Part shown: one piece after another, positions 1-9,850 of the stretch | How the letters are laid out: every line of letters starts with the position of its first letter | How positions within the stretch are numbered: position 1 is the first letter of the stretch | Origin: Emticicia sp. 21SJ11W-3 | GTDB taxonomy: Bacteria > Bacteroidota > Bacteroidia > Cytophagales > Spirosomataceae | Direction: 5' to 3' | NCBI RefSeq assembly: GCF_024138715.1 | Contig: NZ_CP092074.1 | Coordinates: 2,356,001 to 2,420,000 of the forward strand | Length of the DNA stretch: 64,000 nt | Notes under the pieces: model-generated | What the model was told of the DNA's origin: nothing | The model's input: only the letters and a program-made list of their open reading frames with translations | The model's database searches: none | Position numbers and translations under genes: made by a program

Positions 1-69
1 CTAAGCCCTTCAATGTTTGAGCAGCAAAAAGTAGGTACAAGTAAAATGTTTTTGAGGGCAGACAATTGA
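1..69 (+). CDS. C-terminal end of an unidentified protein (5' truncated)
   Basis: Frame 1 is open from the window edge to a TGA at 67-69 and encodes 22 residues, ending in KMFLRADN. There is too little sequence to name a family. The gene lies 149 bp upstream of the BatB-like gene on the same strand. It could belong to the same aerotolerance-type operon, but this cannot be decided from the tail. Confidence 0.45.
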   Translation, partial: LSPSMFEQQKVGTSKMFLRADN

Positions 70-218
70 AAAGCGCTGTTACTATGTTAGCAGGATTATT
101 TTTGATTAACAAAAACTTTTAACAAAGCCAGAGGTTTAATCTGATATTTTTTTGGCAATTTTGTGTAAAACAAGCCGTTTATTATATCATTTTAGATAGC
201 CGGATTACATAACTCAGT

Positions 219-1181
219 ATGAATTGGATAAAACCACTCACCATTGTTGAATACGTTTTTATTGGCATATTCTTGTTGGTATATGTGGTCTACTTTATTA
301 GGAGTTATATTATTGCAACCCGGCTGGGTACATCGGCAAGGTCGGTGGCTATCAAGTTTTTTATCAGAACAGCCTACCTAAGCCTTTGTATACTGGGTTT
401 GCTTGGCCCTAGTTTTGGTGTAAGCGAAATAGAAACACAGGCAGCCGGTAAAGATGTGTATTTTGCTTTTGATGTTTCGCGCTCGATGGACGCGGTGGAT
501 ATTGAACCTACCCGCCTTGAAAAAGTGAAATTTGAACTTGTGAAAAACCTGGCGGCCCTTAAATCAGACAGGGTAGGGATAGTAGTTTTTTCATCAGATG
601 CATACGTTCAGGTACCTCTTACTTTTGATAAAGATTTACTTAAGCTATATATTCAAAAACTCAATAGCGACTTGTTTACTGACTCCGGCACTGACCTGAA
701 TTCTGCCTTTAAACTGATTCAGACCAAGTACCATTCTGTAAGTGCACCTGCCAGAAAAGCAAAGGTTGTTATACTGATAAGTGATGGTGAAGATTTTGGT
801 GAGCTTGACCCCTCTGTGATACAGGATTTAAAAAGAAACAGGGTCAGTTTCCTTGCACTGGGTGTTGGTACGCCGCAAGGTGGAAAAATAAAAATGGGCT
901 ACGACTATAAAAAAGATAAAGAAGGAAACGTTGTGGTGTCAAAATTAAATGCCGACTACCTGAAAAGGCTGGCAAGAGCATTTGGGGGAAAGTATTTTCA
1001 GTTATCGAACCGGGTAAACGATGTGCCTGCTTTATTAAAGGAGGTGTCGCAGTTAAACAATAACTGGGTAGATACCCGGAAAATGACCGTGGCTAATAAT
1101 AAGTACTTTTATTTCGTTTTTCTGGCACTGGTTTTAATGATAATTGATATTCTGGTTACAATAAGAACTATAAAGCTTTAA
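219..1181 (+). CDS. BatB-like von Willebrand factor A membrane protein
   Basis: This 320-residue protein has two hydrophobic segments near the N terminus (about 8-28 and 49-65), a VWA domain from about residue 79, and a C-terminal membrane segment (about 297-316). The metal-dependent adhesion site is intact: DVSRS at residue 85 gives the DxSxS motif, and ISDGED follows later. This layout is typical of the BatA/BatB proteins of Bacteroidota, which are linked by earlier work to aerotolerance and cell-envelope fitness and whose biochemical role is unsettled. A BatC-like TPR gene follows after 21 bp, which supports BatB over an unrelated VWA protein. The MoxR ATPase and DUF58 genes usually seen nearby are outside the window, if present. 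Confidence 0.85.
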   Translation: MNWIKPLTIVEYVFIGIFLLVYVVYFIRSYIIATRLGTSARSVAIKFFIRTAYLSLCILGLLGPSFGVSEIETQAAGKDVYFAFDVSRSMDAVDIEPTRLEKVKFELVKNLAALKSDRVGIVVFSSDAYVQVPLTFDKDLLKLYIQKLNSDLFTDSGTDLNSAFKLIQTKYHSVSAPARKAKVVILISDGEDFGELDPSVIQDLKRNRVSFLALGVGTPQGGKIKMGYDYKKDKEGNVVVSKLNADYLKRLARAFGGKYFQLSNRVNDVPALLKEVSQLNNNWVDTRKMTVANNKYFYFVFLALVLMIIDILVTIRTIKL

Positions 1182-1202
1182 GGCCGAATACAAATAAACT
1201 CA

Positions 1203-1868
1203 ATGAACACCTGGTTTTTTTACATATTGTTATTGTTTCTGAATATTCGTTCGTTAACGAATGTCTCTGAACGGAACAGGTTAAAAATTGAGGCAGGTAC
1301 AGCCTTTAATAAAAAGAACTATGCAGTAGCCCGTGAAAAGTACCAGAATCTGGCTAATATTTCGTTTAATCTGGAGCCTGAAGCCCGACTGAATATGGCG
1401 CACGCCTATTTTTATACGCAAGATACAGCCCGCGCCTTACTTGAATATAAACGGCTTTTGAGGGTAAGCGATGAGATGATTTTCACGGGGGCCATTATTC
1501 AGATTGGCGTTATAAACGCTATGCAGAAAGATAGCGCAACTGCCCTACAGTTGTTCAAAGAGGCGCTCAAAAAGAATCCTGATAACCAGATTGCCCGCTA
1601 TAATTATGAACTGATGAAGAAGCGAATGCCTGATAACAATCAGCCTCCGCCTCCACCTCCACCACAAGCTTTGGAGAATCAGCCTGAGTCAGCAGAAACA
1701 AAGCAATCTGATGTAAAAAAAGATGAGTTGCAGTCTACCATGCCCGAAAAAATGAGTCGCGAAAAAGCATTGCAGATATTAGAGGCCATGAAAACCAACG
1801 AGTTACAATATGCCCCCTCAAGGCAGACCAATAAAAAGAAAGACAGCAAAAACGAAAAAGACTGGTAG
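1203..1868 (+). CDS. BatC-like TPR protein
   Basis: The 221-residue protein starts with a hydrophobic segment that looks like a signal peptide or anchor. Two to three tetratricopeptide units follow at about residues 30-140 (for example a helix pair ending in [19 protein letters not shown]). Next come a run of seven prolines near residue 150 and a lysine-rich tail with [13 protein letters not shown], which resembles the C terminus of BatC proteins. TPR proteins of this type are thought to scaffold the VWA partners. The gene is 21 bp after the VWA gene and 34 bp before purC, so all three may be co-transcribed. Confidence 0.75.
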   Translation: MNTWFFYILLLFLNIRSLTNVSERNRLKIEAGTAFNKKNYAVAREKYQNLANISFNLEPEARLNMAHAYFYTQDTARALLEYKRLLRVSDEMIFTGAIIQIGVINAMQKDSATALQLFKEALKKNPDNQIARYNYELMKKRMPDNNQPPPPPPPQALENQPESAETKQSDVKKDELQSTMPEKMSREKALQILEAMKTNELQYAPSRQTNKKKDSKNEKDW

Positions 1869-1902
1869 CGCCAGGCAGCAATATAAATTTAATGATTTTA
1901 GT

Positions 1903-2850
1903 ATGACAAACATTTCTGTAGTAAAAGAAACAAATTTTAAGTTTGAAGGCCAGACAGGATTTTATAGAGGCAAAGTTCGTGACGTATATGATTTTGATGA
2001 TAAAGTGGCTATGATAGCCTCCGATCGTATCTCTGCCTTTGATGTAATTCTTCCCAGGCCAATTCCGTCAAAGGGTCAGGTGCTGAACCAGATTGCCTCA
2101 AAATTTCTTTTTGCAACCAAAGATATTGTTCCTAACTGGCTGGTAGCAATACCAGACCCAAATGTATCAATAGGTATTAAATGCCAGACCTTCCCGGTAG
2201 AAATGGTAGTGCGGGGTTATCTGGTTGGGCATGGGTGGCGTACTTATAAAAGTGGGTTAAGAACGCTTTGCGGTGTAAGCCTGCCGGAAGGCATGGTGGA
2301 GAATCAGAAATTTCCTACACCCATCATAACTCCAACAACCAAAGCCCATGAGGGGCATGATGAAGATATTTCTCGCGAAGAAATCATCAGCCGTGGGCTG
2401 GTATCTGAAGAAAAATATACGCGACTTGAAAAATATGCACTGGCATTGTTTGAAAGAGGTACCCAAATGGCTGCTGAAAAGGGTTTGATACTGGCAGACA
2501 CCAAATATGAGTTTGGTGAAAGAGATGGGGTGATTTATCTGATAGACGAAATTCATACGCCAGATTCATCCAGATACTTTTATGCCGATACATACGAAGA
2601 GAATCTGGCTAAGGGCTTGCCACAAAGACAGCTTTCGAAAGAGTTTGTGAGAGAGTGGTTGATAGCTAATGGATTTCAGGGAAAAGAAGGACAAACGGTG
2701 CCTGAAATGACAGATGAGAAAGTGGCAGAAATATCGCAACGCTATGTTGAACTTTACGAAAAAGTAACAGGGGAGACCTTTGAACCCGCAGCAATCGGCG
2801 ACATTCTGAAAAGAATTGAAGATAATATCAATAATTATCTGAAAGGCTGA
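1903..2850 (+). CDS. purC: phosphoribosylaminoimidazole-succinocarboxamide synthase
   Basis: SAICAR synthase joins CAIR and aspartate using ATP in de novo purine synthesis in the cytosol. The 315-residue product carries the family signatures near the N terminus ([20 protein letters not shown]), [17 protein letters not shown]-like substrate-site sequence, and the DTKYEFG and [13 protein letters not shown] motifs. The open frame extends upstream to 1810, but that extension overlaps the batC-like gene and is lysine-rich and unlike the family. The ATG at 1903 gives the normal length and is chosen. A terminator hairpin follows at 2877-2910. Confidence 0.95.
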   Translation: MTNISVVKETNFKFEGQTGFYRGKVRDVYDFDDKVAMIASDRISAFDVILPRPIPSKGQVLNQIASKFLFATKDIVPNWLVAIPDPNVSIGIKCQTFPVEMVVRGYLVGHGWRTYKSGLRTLCGVSLPEGMVENQKFPTPIITPTTKAHEGHDEDISREEIISRGLVSEEKYTRLEKYALALFERGTQMAAEKGLILADTKYEFGERDGVIYLIDEIHTPDSSRYFYADTYEENLAKGLPQRQLSKEFVREWLIANGFQGKEGQTVPEMTDEKVAEISQRYVELYEKVTGETFEPAAIGDILKRIEDNINNYLKG

Positions 2851-2876
2851 TTTTTCTGATAAAATCCTCCTTAAAC

Positions 2877-2910
2877 AAAATGAGCCACACCTTACGTGCG
2901 GCTCATTTTT
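2877..2910. terminator. intrinsic terminator between convergent purC and gltD
   Basis: A stem of AAAATGAGCC (2877-2886) pairs with GGCTCATTTT (2900-2909). It has A-rich sequence on the left and a T run on the right, so it can work in both directions. It lies in the 76-bp gap between the ends of purC (plus) and gltD (minus). Confidence 0.8.
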
Positions 2911-2926
2911 ATTTATAAAGCAAAAA

Positions 2927-4432
2927 TCAAATCCCAATATAAGCCGGCGAAATCATGGAAACTGATTTGGCTTCAAGTAATGACTCTCCCATCAGATATT
3001 CGTCAACTTTTCTGGCACACTCACGTCCTTCCGAGATAGCCCAAACTACCAGCGATTGTCCGCGACGCATATCGCCAGCTGCAAACACTTTAGCATTATT
3101 CGTCTGATATTCGAGCGCTTTCACGTTTTTGCGTTCGTCTACTTCTATTTCCAGTTGTTCAAGCAAATCCTGTTGCGGATTAAGAAACCCGGCAGCAATC
3201 AGTGCCAATTCGCAAGGAATTTCACGTTCATTCATTTCTACTCTCTGGCCATTAAATATAGCAGATTCAGAAATAACCACGCCTTTCAGATTGCCGTTTT
3301 CGTCGCCCACATATTCTTTTACGTTAATGCTGAACAAACGCTCACAACCTTCTTCGTGCGATGTTGACGTCCGTTTGGTCAAAGGCCAGTTTGGCCACGG
3401 TGTAGTTTCTGCTCTGAATTTATAGTAAGGCTGTTTCTTATCGTCCAAACTCGGTTCAGGCATAACCTCTACTTGGGTAATGCTCTTTGCTCCGTGGCGG
3501 TTAGATGTACCCACACAGTCAGAACCCGTATCACCACCACCAATAACCAATACATTTTTGCCTGTTGCAAAAATTTCGCCGCTTGCGTAGGCCTCACCTC
3601 TGTGGTCGGCTACACGCTCAATACCTGCTACTCTTTTATTTTGCTGGCTCAGAAACTCCATAGCCGGGTAAATACCTTTCAGTTCTTTGCCTTTAATATC
3701 AATCATTCTTGGCACGGTAGAACCACCAGCCAGTACTATGGCGTCAAAATCGCGTAATAAATCATTGGCTTTTACATTTGCACCTACGTTGGCGTTGGTT
3801 TTAAATACAACCCCTTCTGCTTCCATTACTGCCACTCTGCGTTTTACTACCGATTTATCTAGCTTAAAATCCGGGATACCATATCTTAACAAGCCACCCA
3901 CTTCATCGGCTCTTTCAAAAACTGTTACCCAGTGGCCAGCTTTATTTAGTTGGGCAGCTGCCGCAAGACCCGCAGGGCCTGAGCCGATAACCGCCACTTT
4001 TTTGCCTGTTCTTTTACTTGGAATGTTAGGCTGTACCCATCCGTTTTCATAGGCTTTTTCAATAATTGATTTCTCAATGTACTCAATGGCCACAGGTGGT
4101 TTGTTAATGCCCAATACACAAGATGCCTCACACGGGGCAGGGCAGATACGACCGGTAAACTCAGGGAAATTGTTGGTAGAACTCAGAATCTGGTAGGCAT
4201 ACTCCCAGTTTTGTTCATAAACGGCATCGTTAAACTCAGGGATGATGTTTCCCAGAGGGCAACCATTATGGCAAAACGGAACACCGCAGTCCATACAGCG
4301 GGCCGCCTGTTGTAGTGTTTGTTGGGTATCATAATTGGTTTCTACCTCATTATAATCTTTTTTTCTTTCCAGAACATCTCTTTTGAGGGATGGCTGGCGT
4401 TCGAACTCCAAAAAACCGGTTGGTTTTCCCAT
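2927..4432 (-). CDS. gltD: glutamate synthase small (beta) subunit
   Basis: GltD passes electrons from NADPH through FAD to the large subunit. The 501-residue product has the N-terminal iron-sulfur cysteines (CMDCGVPFCHNGCPLGN and later CPAPCEASC), an FAD-binding GSGPAGLAAA motif and a second dinucleotide site GGGDTGSDC. The frame runs on to 4513 from a non-family extension. The ATG at 4432 (MGKPTGFLEFER) is the family-like start. The gene lies 99 bp downstream of gltB on the same strand, and the two subunits form one NADPH-GOGAT enzyme for ammonium assimilation. Confidence 0.95.
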   Translation of the reverse strand: MGKPTGFLEFERQPSLKRDVLERKKDYNEVETNYDTQQTLQQAARCMDCGVPFCHNGCPLGNIIPEFNDAVYEQNWEYAYQILSSTNNFPEFTGRICPAPCEASCVLGINKPPVAIEYIEKSIIEKAYENGWVQPNIPSKRTGKKVAVIGSGPAGLAAAAQLNKAGHWVTVFERADEVGGLLRYGIPDFKLDKSVVKRRVAVMEAEGVVFKTNANVGANVKANDLLRDFDAIVLAGGSTVPRMIDIKGKELKGIYPAMEFLSQQNKRVAGIERVADHRGEAYASGEIFATGKNVLVIGGGDTGSDCVGTSNRHGAKSITQVEVMPEPSLDDKKQPYYKFRAETTPWPNWPLTKRTSTSHEEGCERLFSINVKEYVGDENGNLKGVVISESAIFNGQRVEMNEREIPCELALIAAGFLNPQQDLLEQLEIEVDERKNVKALEYQTNNAKVFAAGDMRRGQSLVVWAISEGRECARKVDEYLMGESLLEAKSVSMISPAYIGI

Positions 4433-4531
4433 TTCTTTATTATGATTTTGTGTATGTCTAAAGGTTAAATATTGCCTCTGAAAGATAAAACCACTGATTT
4501 GCAAGAGTTTCATCTTTCAGAGACGGCGGTG

Positions 4532-7500
4532 TTATGCCAGAACGTTTTCGGTTTCTGCTTTTTTCTTTCTTTCAAGCAAAACGCGTTTGTAATCGGTAGG
4601 TATTACTTTTACAAAGCTATTAAGTGCCTCACTGAAATTATCCAGAATTGATTTTGCTATGCTACTGTTCGTAACAGCCAGGTGTTTTTCAATAAAGGCT
4701 TTCAGCATTTCGGCGTCTTCCGCATCCGGTTTTTCAAGACCTACCATTTCTTTATTACATTTCGACTCAAAGTCTCCATCGGTATCATAAATGTAAGCCA
4801 TACCACCACTCATACCTGCAGCAAAGTTACGACCAGTTTTGCCTAATATGATAGCCAATCCGCCTGTCATATATTCGCAGCCGTGGTCACCCACACCCTC
4901 AACCACTACTTTGGCGCCTGAGTTTCTTACGCAGAATCGTTCTCCCGCCATACCTCTGATGTAGGCCTCGCCAGATGTAGCGCCATAAAACGCCACGTTA
5001 CCAATAATCATGTTTTCTTCTGCGGCAAAGGTGGCTTTTCTATCAGGGTACACAATCAGTTCGGCACCACATAAACCTTTACCGAAATAGTCGTTTGAAT
5101 CACCTTCCAGCTCCAATTTCAAACCTTTGGTTGAGAACGCCCCGAAAGACTGCCCTGATGTACCACGGTATTTATAATGAATAGTGCCATAAGGTAAACC
5201 GTCGCCTTTAAATACTTTTGAAACCTCGTTTGAAAGCATCGCTCCGATACTACGGTTCAGGTTGTTAACGGTATATTTGGCAGTTACTTCCTGTTTGCTT
5301 TCTAATGCAGGCTTGGCATCTTTTATCATCTGCCAGTCAAGCACGTGGTCAATGCCATGGTCTTGTTCTTCTTGTTTGTATTGAGCTACATCAAGCGCAG
5401 TTGGTTCTTTAAAAAGAATACCGCTTAAATCAATTTTCTTGTATTTCCAATGCGACAGGTCGTCACGTTTTTCAAGTAACTGAACCTGACCAACCATTTC
5501 GTTTACAGTACGGAAGCCCAATTCGGCCATTATTTCACGCATTTCGCGTGCAAGATAAGTAAACATATTTACCACGTGTTCAGGTTTTCCGCTAAACATG
5601 GCGCGTAATTCCTTATTCTGAGTGGCAACACCAACAGGGCAGGTATTCAGGTGGCATTTACGCATCATAATACAACCAACCGAAACAAGCGCCGCAGTGG
5701 CTACACCAAATTCTTCTGCACCCAACAGAGCCGCAATAACTAAGTCTCTACCTGTGCGGATCTGTCCGTCAGCCTGCACTACCACTCTGCCACGCAATTT
5801 ATTTTTAACCAGTGTCTGATGGGTTTCAGCCAAACCAAGTTCCCAGGGCAACCCTGCATGGCGGATAGATGAAAGCGGAGAGGCTCCGGTTCCACCGTCA
5901 TGGCCAGCAATAAGTATTACGTCTGAGTGGGCTTTGGCAACACCTGTTGCTACAGTTCCCACACCTGCTTCCGAAACCAGTTTTACTGAAATACGGGCAT
6001 CGCGGTTTGAATTTTTGAGGTCATATATCAGCTGTGCCAAATCCTCAATTGAATAAATATCATGGTGAGGCGGAGGAGATATCAAACCTACACCCGGCGT
6101 ACTGTGGCGAACACGGCCAATCCAATCGTCTACTTTATGGCCGGGTAACTGTCCGCCTTCTCCGGGCTTGGCACCCTGTGCCATTTTTATTTGTAATTCT
6201 TTGGCGTTGGTTAGATAATAACTGGTTACACCAAATCTGCCAGACGCCACCTGCTTAATGCTTGAGCTCAGATTATCACCATTGGCATCAGGCTGATAAC
6301 GGATTTCATCCTCACCACCTTCGCCAGAGTTAGAGCGGCCACCGATGCGGTTCATGGCAATAGCAAGCGTTGTATGGGCTTCCCATGATATTGAACCGAA
6401 CGACATAGCTCCGGTAGCAAAGCGTTTAAAGATGTTTTCAACCGGCTCTACTTCTTCAATAGGAATAGGATTTCCTTTTCTGAAACGCAACAGGCCTCTG
6501 ATTGTTAAAGCATCTTTGCTTTGGTCGTTAATCAGTTTCGAGTATTGTTTGAAAATCTGATAGCCTTTTTCTAAATCCTTTTCACCGACTCTGCCGGATT
6601 GCTGCAATAGGTGGATACTTTGAGGATTGAACATGTGGCGCTCGCCGCGTTGTTTCCACTGGTAAACCCCACCAACTTCTAATCTTTGTACCGATACCTG
6701 TGGTACGTCCGGATACGCCACTTTATGGCGTACAATGGCTTCTTTGGCTATATCTGCAATACCCATACCGCCAATGCGGGAGATGGTACCTGTAAAGTAC
6801 TTGTCAATTACCGGTTTGTTTAGCCCAATACACTCAAAAATCTGCGCGCCCTGGTATGATTGAAGTGTTGAGATGCCCATTTTTGAGAATATCTTCAGCA
6901 ACTCTTTATTAACCGCCTTGATATAATTTTTGTAAAGAACGTAATCCTGATTTTCGCCCTCAATTAAACCTTTTTTGTTCATCCAGGAGATGGTCTCAAA
7001 AGCCATGTAAGGACAAATAGCCGAGCAGCCATAGCCTATCAATGTAGCAAAGTGGTGGGTTTCCCAGATATCGCCTGCTTCAACTACAATGCCTGCTTTG
7101 CCTCTGATTCCTTTCTTAATTAAGTGGTGATGAACCGCCGCCGTAGCCAACAAAGACGGAATAGGGGCGTGGTCTGAATCAATGGCCCTGTCTGACAGAA
7201 TCAGAATCTCGAAACCGTCTTCAATGGCATCTTCTGCATAACGGCAGATTCTGTCAAGGGCAAATTCTAATGCTTTACCGTAATCAGGTACTTTGGCATT
7301 AAAATAAGTGTTGATGGTTTTAGCCTGAAAACCTTTGTAATCTACAAAGCGTAGTTTGTCAAATTCTTCAACAGTTAATACAGGTTGTTCCAGTTCCACC
7401 ATTCGGCAATGAAGCGGTGATTCTGCCAGAATGTTTTCGTTTGAACCCACAAACGAAATCAAAGACATGATGGCTCTTTCTCTGATAGAGTCAATAGGCG

Positions 7501-9097
7501 GGTTGGTAACCTGCGCAAATAATTGCTTGAAGTAATACGATAAATGCTGGCTTTGGTCTGAAAGTATGGCCAGAGGGGTATCAACACCCATTGAGCCGAT
7601 AGCTTCCTGCCCGGTTTGTGACATAGGAGCCAGTATCATTCTTAAATCTTCTGATGTAAAACCAAAAGTGATTTGTCTTTTCAGAAGCACATCTTCGCTG
7701 TAGTTCTGATAAGGGCGAATCGACTTTGGCAGCACAGAAGTTTTGATTTTGTATTCATCAAGCCATTCCTGATAGGGTTGTCGCGAACAAATATCTGCTT
7801 TAACTTCTTCATCCGGTATGATTCTTCCCTGCTCCATGTCAACAATAAACATTTTGCCCGGTTGAAGACGGCCTTTCGAAATTACTTTCTCCTGGTCAAT
7901 ATCTAATACCCCTGCTTCTGAGGCCATTATAACGGTGTCGTCATCTAAAACCCAGTAGCGCGATGGGCGCAATCCGTTTCTGTCAAGCGTTGCACCAACC
8001 ATTTTGCCGTCTGTAAACGAAATGGAAGCCGGGCCATCCCAGGGTTCCATAATGGCTGCGTGGTATTCATAGAAAGCCTTTCTAACGGGGTCCATCTGCT
8101 CGTTGCCGTCCCATGCTTCGGGTATCAGCATCATCATTACATGCGGAAGCGAGCGGCCCGATAGGTACAGCAATTCAATTACGTTATCTAGTTGTGCTGA
8201 ATCTGAGTTGCCTGCATCACAAATAGGAAGAATCATATCCATTTCTTCCTTAGTGAAATACTCAGACAAGAACGATTTCTCTCCGGCTCTAATCCAGTTT
8301 ACGTTACCTTTTACGGTGTTAATCTCACCGTTGTGGGCAATAAAACGGAAAGGCTGTGCCAGTTTCCAAGACGGGAATGTGTTGGTTGAGAACCGCGAGT
8401 GAATAACCGCAAAGGCAGAAGTAACTGATTTATTAGATAAATCAGGGAAGTAGTATTTCAACTGCTCGGTAGTTAACTGCCCCTTGTAAGAGATAGTACG
8501 GCACGAGAGTGATGAAAAATAAAAATGCTCTTTAGCGCCGGCAACCGACTCACGGATGATACGAGAGGCGTATTGACGCAAAATATATAGTTTTCTTTCA
8601 AAATCTATTTCTTCTGTAATATCTGACGGACGTTTGATAAACACCTGCTCCACATGCGGCTCAACTGAACCCGAGCCGTCGCCAAGGCAATCGCCCTTGG
8701 TAGGTACAACTCTGTAACCCAATAATTCAAGCCCGATTCTCTCAATCTTTCGGTTAAGTATTTCTCTGCATTCCTCTCTCTCTGTTTCATTCATAGGAAA
8801 GAAAATCATTCCTACACCATACTCACCACTTGAAGGCAACTGGAAATTAAGTTTGTTACACTCATCCAGTAAAAATTCATGCGGTATTTGTAATAAAATA
8901 CCGGCACCGTCACCCGTGTTTGGGTCACAACCGCACGCACCACGGTGGTCCATGCGCTCAAGCATTTTTATGGCATCGGCAACAATTCCGTGAGACCTGC
9001 GGCCTTTCAGATGTGCTCTGAAGCCAATACCACAGGCATCATGCTCGAATTCCGAACGATATAGACCTTGTTCCATTGTTTGCTCTGATTCAGTCAT
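4532..9097 (-). CDS. gltB: glutamate synthase large (alpha) subunit
   Basis: The 1521-residue product is full length for GltB. It starts with a class II glutaminase domain whose nucleophile is Cys22 in HDACGIGF; the first 21 residues are expected to be removed as a propeptide. A central domain follows, then the FMN-binding synthase domain, with the cluster cysteines in CIMMRKCHLNTCPVG, and a C-terminal GxGxG beta-helix domain. It transfers the amide of glutamine to 2-oxoglutarate. Start ATG is at 9097. The long upstream region holds two palindromes that could bind a nitrogen-status regulator. Confidence 0.97.
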   Translation of the reverse strand: MTESEQTMEQGLYRSEFEHDACGIGFRAHLKGRRSHGIVADAIKMLERMDHRGACGCDPNTGDGAGILLQIPHEFLLDECNKLNFQLPSSGEYGVGMIFFPMNETEREECREILNRKIERIGLELLGYRVVPTKGDCLGDGSGSVEPHVEQVFIKRPSDITEEIDFERKLYILRQYASRIIRESVAGAKEHFYFSSLSCRTISYKGQLTTEQLKYYFPDLSNKSVTSAFAVIHSRFSTNTFPSWKLAQPFRFIAHNGEINTVKGNVNWIRAGEKSFLSEYFTKEEMDMILPICDAGNSDSAQLDNVIELLYLSGRSLPHVMMMLIPEAWDGNEQMDPVRKAFYEYHAAIMEPWDGPASISFTDGKMVGATLDRNGLRPSRYWVLDDDTVIMASEAGVLDIDQEKVISKGRLQPGKMFIVDMEQGRIIPDEEVKADICSRQPYQEWLDEYKIKTSVLPKSIRPYQNYSEDVLLKRQITFGFTSEDLRMILAPMSQTGQEAIGSMGVDTPLAILSDQSQHLSYYFKQLFAQVTNPPIDSIRERAIMSLISFVGSNENILAESPLHCRMVELEQPVLTVEEFDKLRFVDYKGFQAKTINTYFNAKVPDYGKALEFALDRICRYAEDAIEDGFEILILSDRAIDSDHAPIPSLLATAAVHHHLIKKGIRGKAGIVVEAGDIWETHHFATLIGYGCSAICPYMAFETISWMNKKGLIEGENQDYVLYKNYIKAVNKELLKIFSKMGISTLQSYQGAQIFECIGLNKPVIDKYFTGTISRIGGMGIADIAKEAIVRHKVAYPDVPQVSVQRLEVGGVYQWKQRGERHMFNPQSIHLLQQSGRVGEKDLEKGYQIFKQYSKLINDQSKDALTIRGLLRFRKGNPIPIEEVEPVENIFKRFATGAMSFGSISWEAHTTLAIAMNRIGGRSNSGEGGEDEIRYQPDANGDNLSSSIKQVASGRFGVTSYYLTNAKELQIKMAQGAKPGEGGQLPGHKVDDWIGRVRHSTPGVGLISPPPHHDIYSIEDLAQLIYDLKNSNRDARISVKLVSEAGVGTVATGVAKAHSDVILIAGHDGGTGASPLSSIRHAGLPWELGLAETHQTLVKNKLRGRVVVQADGQIRTGRDLVIAALLGAEEFGVATAALVSVGCIMMRKCHLNTCPVGVATQNKELRAMFSGKPEHVVNMFTYLAREMREIMAELGFRTVNEMVGQVQLLEKRDDLSHWKYKKIDLSGILFKEPTALDVAQYKQEEQDHGIDHVLDWQMIKDAKPALESKQEVTAKYTVNNLNRSIGAMLSNEVSKVFKGDGLPYGTIHYKYRGTSGQSFGAFSTKGLKLELEGDSNDYFGKGLCGAELIVYPDRKATFAAEENMIIGNVAFYGATSGEAYIRGMAGERFCVRNSGAKVVVEGVGDHGCEYMTGGLAIILGKTGRNFAAGMSGGMAYIYDTDGDFESKCNKEMVGLEKPDAEDAEMLKAFIEKHLAVTNSSIAKSILDNFSEALNSFVKVIPTDYKRVLLERKKKAETENVLA

Positions 9098-9213
9098 CGT
9101 GCGATAAAATTTATAGGGTTTTAAATTGTACTCTGGTTATATATTTTGTAATTTAATCGTGAAGCATTAAGCCCAATAATCTTCTGAATTGTTATATATA
9201 TATAGTATATACA

Positions 9214-9226
9214 GCAATTGAATTGC
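9214..9226. promoter_or_regulatory. inverted repeat upstream of gltB
   Basis: GCAATTGAATTGC is a perfect inverted repeat with 6-bp arms and a single central base, 117 bp upstream of the gltB start. It might be an operator. The AT-rich context makes a chance match possible. Confidence 0.3.
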
Positions 9227-9377
9227 AATATAATACTAAAATTATTTGGCATAACAACTTTGAAACCAAATTTTATTTATCCAATATAAAATACTTGTTT
9301 TTGCAATAGTTGTTATGAGAATAATGCAAAAACAATTATTTTTAAAGCTCTGATTTTTGAATAAAATTGGCAATTTT

Positions 9378-9393
9378 TAGCGAATATTCGCTA
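9378..9393. promoter_or_regulatory. 16-bp perfect palindrome upstream of gltB
   Basis: TAGCGAATATTCGCTA is identical to its reverse complement over 16 bp. It includes four G/C positions per strand in a very AT-rich region, which makes it stand out more than ordinary AT palindromes. It lies 281 bp upstream of gltB and about 400 bp upstream of the divergent muramidase promoter, so it could serve either gene. Confidence 0.4.
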
Positions 9394-9793
9394 CTAAACT
9401 CGGCTTTTTGCGAAGATTTCAAACTATTGTTAGCTAATTTACAAAAAGTTAATTTTTCTGCCAAATTTTCTTCATTTTTCTTAATTCCACTATCCGGCTG
9501 GTTGTTTTCAGTACTTTTTGTATATACGTAAAAATTGGTCTGTGTTTTTCCTTATCTGCCATGGGTTAGGGCAGGCCAGGTGTATTTTTTTTAACAATTT
9601 GTGGCGTGTCTGGCTGGCACAAACAGTTAAAATTACTGTAATTGAATTATTCTATGTAAAACGTCTGTTTATGGGCCTATTCATTGACTTATTCTAATAT
9701 TTGTAAAGGAGCTATTTTTTGCAAAATAGTTGCAAAAACGTTTGTTATATGGAACTAAAACCGGGCTTGAAAATCACTAAAATCAATAATTGC

Positions 9794-9824
9794 TTGATAG
9801 TCAGGATATTAATGTTTACCTTTG
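9794..9824 (+). promoter_or_regulatory. Bacteroidota-type promoter of the muramidase gene
   Basis: TTG at 9794-9796 is followed after 20 bp by TACCTTTG at 9817-9824. This fits the Bacteroidota consensus of a TTG -33 element and a TAnnTTTG -7 element. The predicted transcript would start near 9831, about 20 nt before the ATG at 9851, and this supports that start over the longer open frame. Confidence 0.6.
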
Positions 9825-9850
9825 TGCCGTCAACAAATTTGATATCCCGA

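Larger units (their letters stand above)
9098..9793. other. long AT-rich divergent intergenic region upstream of gltB
   Basis: I see no convincing coding sequence in these 696 bp between gltB (minus) and the muramidase gene (plus). The region is strongly AT-rich and contains the inverted repeats annotated at 9214-9226 and 9378-9393. I found no clear TAnnTTTG box for gltB; TAAATTTT on the minus strand near 9106-9113 is a partial match. A structured leader or small RNA is possible but not shown. Confidence 0.5.

Noticed and set aside
2566-2937. 123-residue open frame on the minus strand over the end of purC
   Set aside because: It crosses the terminator at 2877-2910 and is antisense to a conserved gene.
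3473-4052. Plus-strand open frames inside gltD
   Set aside because: They are antisense shadows of gltD, with Thr/Ala-rich low-information translations.
9719-9850. N-terminal extension of the muramidase from a TTG preceded by AAGGAG
   Set aside because: It would place the signal peptide 44 residues inside the protein. A good promoter at 9794-9824 supports the ATG at 9851.
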